Of a stretch of DNA of 6,735 nucleotides, positions 1 through 5,962 are shown piece by piece. Numbering within the stretch: position 1 is the stretch's first letter; each line of letters begins with the position of its first letter. Origin of the DNA: Rhizobiaceae bacterium UBA1291 (GTDB lineage: Bacteria > Pseudomonadota > Alphaproteobacteria > Rhizobiales > Rhizobiaceae); assembly GCA_002307905.1 (NCBI GenBank), contig DBUL01000001.1, positions 3,892 through 10,626 on the forward strand, written 5' to 3'. A model generated the notes under the pieces. The model did not search any database, was not told the DNA's origin, and saw only the letters and a list, made by a program, of their open reading frames with translations. The position numbers and the translations under genes were made by a program.

Positions 1-340
1 GGGTGACGAAGGCGTCGGAGCGCTCAAACATGGCGTGCTTGCGAGCATGCATGTCGGGTGTCACAATCAGTTCGTCGAGCTGGCCCAGGGAATGGCGCGT
101 CGCCTCCATGTCAACCAGGAATTCTGGGATGATGCCGGTCACCTGTCCGCCGTTCGACAGAACGCCGCTCGCCACGGCCCCCATGATGCCCTTGGTGCCG
201 CCGCCATAGACGAGCCGCAGGCCGTGGGCGGCGATCGAATGGCCGAGTGCACGGCCAGCCGCAATGTAAGACGGATCGCGTCCGGGTTGTGAGCCGCAAT
301 AGACGCAGATGGATCGAATCGAAGATGCATTTTCAGTCAT
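1..340 (-). CDS. LOG/TIGR00730-family Rossmann-fold protein, 5' part (runs off left edge)
   Basis: Reading the minus strand from the ATG at 340-338 gives 113 residues that stay open to the window edge. The protein begins MTENASSIRSICVYCGSQPG and continues with VYGGGTKGIMGAVA (about residues 44-57) and a segment ending PDMHARKHAMFERSDAFVT. In the LOG (cytokinin riboside 5'-monophosphate phosphoribohydrolase) / TIGR00730 family, an N-terminal CVYCGS strand, a YGGG-x-x-G-x-MG nucleotide-binding loop and an MHxRK helix occur in this order. The catalytic PGGxGTxxE motif normally follows directly after the DAF segment, so it would lie just outside the window and cannot be confirmed. Family members are soluble, about 190-210 residues long, and split the N-glycosidic bond of nucleoside monophosphates; the true substrate in this organism is unknown. 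No Shine-Dalgarno sequence precedes the ATG, which lies inside a perfect inverted repeat. The gene is divergent from the LysM gene. The family call is confident, the function less so. Confidence 0.9.
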   Translation of the reverse strand, partial: MTENASSIRSICVYCGSQPGRDPSYIAAGRALGHSIAAHGLRLVYGGGTKGIMGAVASGVLSNGGQVTGIIPEFLVDMEATRHSLGQLDELIVTPDMHARKHAMFERSDAFVT

Positions 341-355
341 GTCCGAAACATGACT
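335..355. promoter_or_regulatory. Perfect 8-bp inverted repeat covering the LOG start codon
   Basis: AGTCATGT at 335-342 and ACATGACT at 348-355 are exact reverse complements separated by 5 bases. The start codon of the leftward LOG gene (340-338) lies in one arm. As DNA this could be an operator. As leftward mRNA it would be an 8-bp stem with a UUCGG loop holding the start codon. Both roles are inference. Confidence 0.5.
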
Positions 356-370
356 ATGGAGCGCCGGCGA

Positions 371-387
371 GGTCAACAAAATTGACC
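371..387. promoter_or_regulatory. Inverted repeat GGTCAA-N5-TTGACC in the divergent region
   Basis: GGTCAA (371-376) and TTGACC (382-387) are exact reverse complements around CAAAA. Because TTGAC is read outward on each strand, either arm resembles a sigma-70 type -35 box. The nearest -10-like boxes (TATAGC at 401-406 rightward, CATAGT at 358-353 leftward) are only 12-13 bp away, too close for a standard promoter. It may be an operator; a 6-bp repeat in a region this long can also arise by chance. Confidence 0.3.
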
Positions 388-425
388 GAATCCTGTTCGC
401 TATAGCTCCGAATCCATTGGGAACG

Positions 426-454
426 CTTGTGAAAGTCGAAAGATAGGGCTAGCA
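426..454 (+). promoter_or_regulatory. Candidate rhizobial-type promoter for the LysM gene
   Basis: CTTGTG (426-431) and CTAGCA (449-454) are spaced by 17 bp, the spacing of the rhizobial CTTGAC-N17-CTATAT consensus. They match it at 4 of 6 and 3 of 6 positions. Transcription would start near 460, leaving a leader of about 35 nt before the ATG at 497. This is a by-eye match only. Confidence 0.3.
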
Positions 455-469
455 ATTTTTGAAGATTAA

Positions 470-489
470 GGCGGCTGTTCCGCCGGGAG
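470..489 (+). promoter_or_regulatory. Ribosome binding site of the LysM gene with a small hairpin abutting it
   Basis: GGGAG at 485-489 lies 7 nt before the ATG at 497 and supports that start. GGCGG (470-474) and CCGCC (480-484) form a perfect 5-bp stem with a 5-nt loop that ends directly against the Shine-Dalgarno sequence. Confidence 0.55.
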
Positions 490-496
490 ACTGACA

Positions 497-2530
497 ATGA
501 TGAAAAACCGCGCCGTTTGGGTGGCCTTGTTGGTGCTCGGCGTTGCAACCCTGCTGATGGTGTTCTTCGTCCTGCCGCGCATCTCGCCAGTCACGGAGGA
601 TGCGTCGAAGGCTGTTACCACAACCGTCGACGCGGCCAAGGATACTGCCGAAGCCACGATCGCGGACACGGCCAGGACGGCAGCAGAGAAGATGGACCGG
701 CTGAAGGCTGAGGCCACCACTGCGGTGACGACGATGAAGGCGCTGTTTGCCGAAGGTCGCACGCCGGCGGCCGACGCGTTTGCCACGGCCAAGGGCGTCG
801 CCCAGGTCGCAGTCTCGGCGCTCGTCGCCCTGGACATACCGGCAGGCATAGACGCCACGCTCGACACGGCGATGAAAAAGGCCCGCGAGGACGCAGCCAG
901 GGCGCTCGACCTCATCGAGCGACTGCCTGACGATCCGGCAAAGGCCGCGGGGCTCATCGCGGCCATCGAGAGTGCGCTGACCGGTACAGTCGCTCCAGAG
1001 ACGACGCCTGCCGGCCCCGTCGCGCCGCCCGAAGTGGCCGCCGATGCTGCCGCCTTGCCGCGCTTCGATGTCCTGCGCGTGGAGCCTGACGGCTCAACCG
1101 TGATAGCCGGAAATGCGGCGCCGGGTTCGAAACTCGAAATCCTCTCCGGCGACAAGGTGATCGCCGCACTCGACGTCGATCCGAGCGGCGACTTCGCCGC
1201 CGTGCTCGACCAACCGCTGCCTCCGGGCGACCACAGCCTCCAACTCAAGGCAACGGACAAGGATGGCAAGCTGGTCACCTCGGAAGAGGTCGCCACGATC
1301 TCCGTTCCCACGGATGCGACCGGCAAGCTGCTGGCCATGGTTTCCAAACCCGGTGAAGCAAGCCGTCTGATCACGCTTCCGGAAAGCGTCAACTCCGCTA
1401 CCAAGCAGGAGCGTGTTGCGCCAATCGATGGTTCCGACGCGCCTGCAACGCCTCCCGCTCCTGCCAGCGGTGAGACCGCTGCAATTCCAACAGATCAACC
1501 GGCTGCAGGGGCCGGAAACGCCTCAGCCACTCAGGCCGAAATCCAGGTATCCGCGGTCGAGATCGAGGGAGACCGCATCTTCATCGCCGGCAAGGCGCCG
1601 GCCGGAAGCAGTGTCCGTGGCTCTGCGAACGAGACGATCGTCGGCAATTCCACGGCCGATGCCAGCGGCAACTTCGTTGTCGAGGGGAAGATTACGCTTT
1701 CGGTCGGCGTCCATATGATCCACGCCGAGCTGCTCGATGCCGCCGGCCAGGTGGTCGTGCGGACTTCGGTGCCGTTCAATCGTCCCGAAGGCGAACAGGT
1801 TTCCGTCGTTGCGCAGAACATTCAGACGGCATCCGGCCAGGTTGGCGCCATGGTGCCCGTCGATCTGGCCGCCTTCGAAACATTGCGCGGTTCGCTCGGC
1901 CAGGCCTTTGCCCTGCTGCAGGGACTCTATGCTGACGGCAAGACACCTGTGCTCGAAGAGCTTGCCGCGGCCCGCGCGGCGACCGAGATCAGCCTGAAGT
2001 CAATTGCCGAATTCCGTCCGGCCGCCGCTGCAGCCAAGCCTATCGTCGATTTTGTTGCGGCAACGGCTGCGAAGGCCGGCACGGCCCATGCCACGCTGCA
2101 GGCCCTGCCGAACGACATCGAGGTGATCGCTGCTGAACTGCCAAGGATCGCGGCACTGATCGAGGCGGTTCTCTCGCCATCAGCCCCCACATCCGACCTG
2201 GTTTTGCCGCCCGACGCAACGTCGCTTTCGGCAGCGGGAACGCCGGCTACGCCGCAGGATATGGCAGCCGCGCCGAGAACGATCGAGCAGGCGCCGCTGA
2301 CTGAAAGCAGCAATAGTGTAATCATCCGCCGCGGCGATACGCTGTGGCAGATTTCCCGCCGCGTCTACGGCCAGGGCGTACGCTATACGACCATCTATCT
2401 CGCTAATGCCAACGAGATCAGCAATCCGGACCTGATCGAGCCGGGCCAGGTGTTCCGCGTGCCGAGCGAGGCGCTGCCCAACGCGGAGGAACTCCACCGC
2501 AAGCGGCTGAGCGGCGAGGCCGGCAACTAG
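497..2530 (+). CDS. Membrane-anchored LysM protein with duplicated helical and Ig-like modules
   Basis: This is a 677-residue envelope protein. K3 and R5 precede a hydrophobic stretch (about residues 6-27, WVALLVLGVATLLMVFFVL) that reads as an uncleaved signal anchor, placing the rest in the periplasm. Then follow an Ala/Thr-rich probable coiled coil (about 30-82), a helical module (83-163), an Ig-like beta domain (190-271), a Pro/Ala-rich linker (272-345), a second Ig-like domain (349-430), a second helical module (477-561), another Pro/Ala-rich linker, and a LysM domain at 608-656. The LysM domain shows the typical RRGDTLW start, an IYLANANEISNPDLIEPGQ core and an FRVP end. LysM domains bind the glycan of peptidoglycan, so the protein probably tethers the inner membrane to the wall or works on envelope structure; no enzyme domain is visible. 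The ATG at 497 follows GGGAG; a second ATG lies directly after it. A terminator-like hairpin follows, so the gene may be monocistronic. Proteins of this kind are often labelled YgaU-like, but no BON domain is visible here. Confidence 0.88.
   Translation: MMKNRAVWVALLVLGVATLLMVFFVLPRISPVTEDASKAVTTTVDAAKDTAEATIADTARTAAEKMDRLKAEATTAVTTMKALFAEGRTPAADAFATAKGVAQVAVSALVALDIPAGIDATLDTAMKKAREDAARALDLIERLPDDPAKAAGLIAAIESALTGTVAPETTPAGPVAPPEVAADAAALPRFDVLRVEPDGSTVIAGNAAPGSKLEILSGDKVIAALDVDPSGDFAAVLDQPLPPGDHSLQLKATDKDGKLVTSEEVATISVPTDATGKLLAMVSKPGEASRLITLPESVNSATKQERVAPIDGSDAPATPPAPASGETAAIPTDQPAAGAGNASATQAEIQVSAVEIEGDRIFIAGKAPAGSSVRGSANETIVGNSTADASGNFVVEGKITLSVGVHMIHAELLDAAGQVVVRTSVPFNRPEGEQVSVVAQNIQTASGQVGAMVPVDLAAFETLRGSLGQAFALLQGLYADGKTPVLEELAAARAATEISLKSIAEFRPAAAAAKPIVDFVAATAAKAGTAHATLQALPNDIEVIAAELPRIAALIEAVLSPSAPTSDLVLPPDATSLSAAGTPATPQDMAAAPRTIEQAPLTESSNSVIIRRGDTLWQISRRVYGQGVRYTTIYLANANEISNPDLIEPGQVFRVPSEALPNAEELHRKRLSGEAGN
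2318..2464 (+). other. LysM domain (residues 608-656 of the preceding protein)
   Basis: The segment carries the LysM hallmarks in order: VIIRRGDTLWQISRRVYG, then YLANANEI, then NPDLIEPGQVFRVP. One copy only, close to the C-terminus, with a 21-residue charged tail after it. In this family the fold is beta-alpha-alpha-beta and binds N-acetylglucosamine-containing glycans. Confidence 0.9.
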
Positions 2531-2557
2531 GCGGCGGCGAAGTTTCTCCGGAACGAC

Positions 2558-2586
2558 GTTGCATTGGGCGAGACAAAGCCCTATCT
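2558..2586 (+). promoter_or_regulatory. Candidate rhizobial-type promoter for the ABC transporter gene
   Basis: GTTGCA (2558-2563) and CTATCT (2581-2586) are separated by 17 bp. CTATCT matches 5 of 6 positions of the rhizobial -10 consensus CTATAT; the -35 keeps only TTG. Transcription would begin near 2593, at the foot of the hairpin at 2594-2621, leaving a leader of about 65 nt. By-eye match. Confidence 0.35.
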
Positions 2587-2593
2587 GCGAACG

Positions 2594-2624
2594 AGGCGGC
2601 GGCTCCCCGGGGGCGCCGCCTTTT
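2594..2624 (+). terminator. Probable Rho-independent terminator after the LysM gene
   Basis: AGGCGGCG (2594-2601) pairs perfectly with CGCCGCCT (2614-2621), an 8-bp, almost all-GC stem. The 12-nt loop can pair partly with itself. TTTT occupies 2621-2624, the first T being the last paired base. The hairpin begins 64 nt after the LysM stop and ends 34 nt before the ABC start. The T-run is short, so termination may be partial. Confidence 0.6.
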
Positions 2625-2657
2625 GGCACTAAAGAGGCTTCCAAGGGCGTATCAGGA

Positions 2658-4544
2658 ATGGCTGGCAACAAGAAGACGGTTTCGGCGGACAGCAGCAATC
2701 CCCTCCACACCCTTGTCAATCTCTGGCCCTACATGTGGCCGCGCGATCGCCTGGACCTCAAGATGCGGGTCGTTTGGGCCACCGTATTCCTGCTGATATC
2801 AAAGCTCGTGCTGATCCTGGTTCCCTATTTCTTCAAATGGGCGACCGATGCGCTGAACGGCAAACTCGATATGGCCGGCATCCTGCCCACCTTCCTGCTC
2901 GGGGCCGTGGCGCTGGTCATCGTTTACAACCTCACCCGCATTGCCCAGGTCGGCCTCAACCAACTGCGCGATGCGCTGTTTGCCAGCGTCGGCCAATATG
3001 CGGTGCGCCAGCTCGCCTTTCGCACCTTTGTCCACATGCACAAGCTGTCTCTACGCTTCCATCTGGAGCGCAAGACCGGCGGCCTGTCGCGCATCATCGA
3101 GCGCGGCACCAAGGGCATCGAGACGATCGTCCGCTTCACCATCCTCAACTCGATCCCGACGCTCATCGAATTCCTGCTGACGGCGGCGATTTTCTGGTGG
3201 AGCTACGGCTTCTCCTATCTCGCCGTCACGGCTTTCACCGTCTGGGCTTATATCTGGTTCACCATCCGCGCCAGCGACTGGCGCATCGGCATCCGCCGGG
3301 CGATGAACGACAGCGACACCGATGCCAATACCAAGGCGATCGACTCCCTTCTCAACTTCGAGACCGTCAAATATTTCGGCAATGAGGACATGGAGGCCCG
3401 CCGCTTCGACCAGTCGATGGCACGTTACGAGAAATCGGCCACCCAGGTCTGGACCTCGCTCGGCTGGCTGAACTTCGGTCAGGGCCTGATTTTCGGCGTG
3501 GGCACCGCCGCCGTCATGGTGATGTCGGCGATCGCCGTCCAGCAGGGCCAGCAGACGATCGGCGATTTCGTCTTCGTCAATGCCTTGCTGCTGCAGCTCG
3601 CCGTACCGCTCAACTTCATCGGCTTCGTCTATCGCGAAATCCGACAGGGACTGACCGATATCGAACAGATGTTCGATCTGCTGGAAGTCGAAGCCGAAGT
3701 CGTGGACAAGCCTGGAGCGAAGGACCTCGCCATCAGCCAGGGCGCAATCGTCTTCAAGGATGTCCATTTCGCGTATGATTCGCAGCGCCCCATTCTCAAG
3801 GGAGTGTCCTTCGAAGTGCCCGCCGGCAAGACGGTGGCCGTGGTCGGCCCATCCGGTGCCGGCAAGTCTACCATCTCGCGCCTGCTCTACCGTTTCTATG
3901 ACATCCAGCAGGGGTCGATCACCATCGACGGGCAAGATGTTCGCGACATCACTCAGAAGAGCCTGCGCGCGGCCATCGGCATGGTGCCGCAGGACACGGT
4001 CCTGTTCAATGACACGATCGCCTATAACATCCGATACGGGCGCCCCTCCGCCAGCGACGCGGAAATCGAACAAGCTGCAGAGGTCGCGCAGATCGGCCGG
4101 TTCATGCGAGAATTGCCCGACGGCTTCCAGACCAAGGTCGGTGAGCGAGGCCTGAAACTCTCGGGCGGCGAGAAGCAGCGTGTGGCGATCGCCCGCACCG
4201 TACTGAAGGCGCCCCCGATCCTCATTCTCGACGAGGCGACCTCGGCGCTGGACACCACGACGGAGCAGGAAATCCAGGCGGCCCTCGACATCGTGTCCAA
4301 GAACCGCACGACGCTGGTCATCGCGCACCGTCTTTCGACCGTCGTCGGCGCCGATGAAATCATCGTACTGAAGGGTGGCGAGATCGCCGAGCGCGGCACG
4401 CATGCGGCATTGCTCGACAAGGATGGGCTCTACGCCTCGATGTGGAACCGCCAGCGCGAAGCGACCCAGGCAGAGGAACACCTGCGCCAGGTGCGCGAGA
4501 GTGACGAACTCGGGGTAGTGATCCGCAAGCCTCCGGCCTCCTGA
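2658..4544 (+). CDS. Atm1/ABCB7-type ABC half-transporter (fused permease and ATPase)
   Basis: This is a complete 628-residue type IV ABC exporter that should act as a homodimer in the inner membrane. The membrane domain (about 25-335) has hydrophobic stretches near 37-60, 74-94, 157-205, 272-292 and 303-325. The ATPase domain (about 365-605) has A-loop Y373, Walker A GPSGAGKST 397-405, Q-loop Q445, signature LSGGEKQR 501-508, Walker B ILILDE 521-526, D-loop SALD 529-532 and H-loop H557, so it should be active. NDSDTDANTKAIDSLLNFETVKYFGNE (217-243, given here only in outline: N217, D220, A223-N224, Y238-F239) and FVYREIRQ (323-330) mark it as Atm1/ABCB7/HMT1 type, the family that exports glutathione-linked compounds in mitochondria and confers metal tolerance in bacteria. 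The start is the ATG at 2658, with AAGGG at 2643-2647. An in-frame TTG at 2559 would add 33 residues but would translate through the terminator hairpin, so I reject it. Substrate is inferred from family only. Confidence 0.93.
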   Translation: MAGNKKTVSADSSNPLHTLVNLWPYMWPRDRLDLKMRVVWATVFLLISKLVLILVPYFFKWATDALNGKLDMAGILPTFLLGAVALVIVYNLTRIAQVGLNQLRDALFASVGQYAVRQLAFRTFVHMHKLSLRFHLERKTGGLSRIIERGTKGIETIVRFTILNSIPTLIEFLLTAAIFWWSYGFSYLAVTAFTVWAYIWFTIRASDWRIGIRRAMNDSDTDANTKAIDSLLNFETVKYFGNEDMEARRFDQSMARYEKSATQVWTSLGWLNFGQGLIFGVGTAAVMVMSAIAVQQGQQTIGDFVFVNALLLQLAVPLNFIGFVYREIRQGLTDIEQMFDLLEVEAEVVDKPGAKDLAISQGAIVFKDVHFAYDSQRPILKGVSFEVPAGKTVAVVGPSGAGKSTISRLLYRFYDIQQGSITIDGQDVRDITQKSLRAAIGMVPQDTVLFNDTIAYNIRYGRPSASDAEIEQAAEVAQIGRFMRELPDGFQTKVGERGLKLSGGEKQRVAIARTVLKAPPILILDEATSALDTTTEQEIQAALDIVSKNRTTLVIAHRLSTVVGADEIIVLKGGEIAERGTHAALLDKDGLYASMWNRQREATQAEEHLRQVRESDELGVVIRKPPAS

Positions 4545-4547
4545 TCA
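4542..4547. other. Abutting convergent stop codons in one palindrome (TGATCA)
   Basis: TGA at 4542-4544 ends the rightward ABC gene, and the complement of TCA at 4545-4547 is the TGA that ends the leftward cyclase gene. The two genes therefore meet with no base between them, and each transcript must run into the other coding region before it ends. Confidence 0.97.
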
Positions 4548-5864
4548 CACCGTTCCGCTGGTAACGAATGACGAACGGCTATCGGCGATGCAGATCCGAT
4601 TGCGACCGCTGCTCTTGGCTCTGTAAAGGGCGTCATCGGCGCGTTTGAGGGCCTCGTCCAGATCTTCCTCGCAGGGCCGGAACCCGGCAAGGCCGATGCT
4701 GATGGTGCCGGCAACGGCCGCTAGGGCAGTATCAACGCAGGCGCGTTCGACCTCGGCCCGCATCCGGTCGGCAGCCTCTACCGCCTCGTCCATCGAGCAA
4801 CCGGTAAACAGGGCGTAGAATTCTTCCCCGCCGGCACGGGCGATGACATTGCCCTCCCCGATCGTCGCCTCCAGCGTACTAGCAATCATCCTCAGCGCGT
4901 TGTCACCCTCGGCATGACCCAGCCGGTCGTTGATCAGTTTGAACTGATCGACATCGAGGACCGCCACCACGAGGGACCTGTTGGCCCTGCGGGCTTCTTG
5001 CGCCAACTGCTCCGCCAAATCGAAGAACTTGCGCCGATTGTAAGCGTTGGTCAGCGGATCGCGCTCGGCGGCCTCGATCAATCGTGCCTCGAGCATCTTC
5101 CGCTCGGTGATATCGAGAATTGCCCCCGCAATGCCTCGGACACGCCCGTCGCCGCTCTGGATAGCCGCCTTGTGGAACACCACATGACGACGCACACCGC
5201 CGCTGTGACAGACCTCGCTCTCATAGACCTGCGTCCCACCACTCTGCAGCAGTTCGTCGTCTGCCGCCTGATACCGGTTCGCCAGCGCCTCGGGAGCCAC
5301 CTCGAAGACCGAGTGGCCGACCACGCCGTCCGGCGACCTGCCGATGAAAGCGGCGAAGGCGACATTGCATCCGACATAGAGACCTTCGGCATTCTTGAAG
5401 AAGATCGGCGCGGGCAGGTTATCGATGCAGGCCTGCAGGTAGTCGCGCTCGATCGCAAGATGAGCTTGCTCCTGCTGTGCGCCGCGCGCCCTTTCGAGCG
5501 CCCGGCGCGTACGGGCCAGGCAGACGCCAACATCTTTCGGCGAAGTGGGGTCGATGACGTCGTCGGCACCAAGCGCAATCGCGCGCTCGATCCAGCCGAA
5601 GCTCAGTTTCTCGGAGGCAAGGATGAGATAGGCATGCTCGCCCAGCGCCAGGCGGAGTTCGCGCACGGCACTGCCCAGCCGCTCTTCCGCGACCGGAACG
5701 ACGTAGGCAACCGGCTTCTTCGGGATTTCGACGAATGCGGGCGCGGCCACCCCCATGTCAGCCAAAAGCGGTGGTATCGGACGGCCATCGACGGCAAGCC
5801 AGACAATCTCGCTGTGATCCTTCGCATTGCCCTGAGGCATCGAACTTTGTTCAGTACTGGACAA
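4545..5864 (-). CDS. Diguanylate cyclase: degenerate receiver-like region, PAS, GGDEF
   Basis: This 439-residue cytoplasmic protein has no membrane segment. Residues about 19-125 look like a receiver fold without its phosphorylation site. A probable helical linker (about 117-142) leads to a PAS domain (about 143-255: CIDNLPAPIFFKNAEGLYVG through GAILDITERK). The GGDEF domain (about 262-430) carries ERDPLTNAYNRR, LDVDQFKLINDRLGHAEGD (metal ligand D304) and an intact GGEEF active site at 345-349, preceded by R343. It should therefore condense two GTP to cyclic di-GMP under control of a signal sensed by the N-terminal regions. The product-inhibition I-site (RxxD five residues before GGEEF) is replaced by GEGN (336-339). 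The first codon chosen is TTG at 5864, because GGAAGAG stands just upstream; the ATG at 5840 (residue 9) is the alternative and has no clear ribosome binding site. The gene is convergent with the ABC gene and divergent from psd, so it is transcribed alone. No EAL domain is present. Confidence 0.93.
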   Translation of the reverse strand: MSSTEQSSMPQGNAKDHSEIVWLAVDGRPIPPLLADMGVAAPAFVEIPKKPVAYVVPVAEERLGSAVRELRLALGEHAYLILASEKLSFGWIERAIALGADDVIDPTSPKDVGVCLARTRRALERARGAQQEQAHLAIERDYLQACIDNLPAPIFFKNAEGLYVGCNVAFAAFIGRSPDGVVGHSVFEVAPEALANRYQAADDELLQSGGTQVYESEVCHSGGVRRHVVFHKAAIQSGDGRVRGIAGAILDITERKMLEARLIEAAERDPLTNAYNRRKFFDLAEQLAQEARRANRSLVVAVLDVDQFKLINDRLGHAEGDNALRMIASTLEATIGEGNVIARAGGEEFYALFTGCSMDEAVEAADRMRAEVERACVDTALAAVAGTISIGLAGFRPCEEDLDEALKRADDALYRAKSSGRNRICIADSRSSFVTSGTV

Positions 5865-5874
5865 TTACTCTTCC
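5862..5874 (-). promoter_or_regulatory. Ribosome binding site and TTG start of the cyclase gene
   Basis: On the minus strand the sequence reads GACGGAAGAGTAATTG, with GGAAGAG at 5874-5868 (approximately) ahead of TTG at 5864-5862. The first in-frame ATG (5840-5838) has no purine-rich element at the right distance. This favours the TTG start but does not prove it. Confidence 0.45.
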
Positions 5875-5962
5875 GTCTTTTTTCAGATTGCCGGAAATCC
5901 ATGTTTCCAAGGGGATACCGACAACTTTAGCAATCGCTTTTTAGGGGTGAAACGTTGACGGA

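Noticed and set aside
466..1404. 312-codon open frame on the minus strand opposite the LysM gene
   Set aside because: Its product is a low-complexity Ala/Ser/Val string with no motif. It is the antisense shadow expected from GC-rich codon bias over a well-supported gene.
2559..2657. 33-residue N-terminal extension of the ABC transporter from a TTG at 2559
   Set aside because: It would place the terminator hairpin inside the coding region and has a Gly/Pro-rich non-conserved look. The ATG at 2658 gives the usual family length.
3051..4481. 476-codon open frame on the minus strand opposite the ABC gene
   Set aside because: The plus strand here holds every ABC ATPase motif in order. The antisense product has a skewed charged composition and no recognisable domain.
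4550..4578. Stem CCGTTC/GAACGG as a terminator for the ABC gene
   Set aside because: Six base pairs around a 17-nt loop with no T-run on either strand, and it lies inside the cyclase coding region.
5893..5908. Short inverted repeat GGAAA-N6-TTTCC upstream of the cyclase
   Set aside because: Only 5 bp per arm, expected by chance in a region of this length, with no supporting context.
4914..5930. 338-codon open frame on the plus strand opposite the cyclase
   Set aside because: It covers the complement of the PAS and GGDEF coding sequence and shows no family motif. The minus-strand frame is clearly real.
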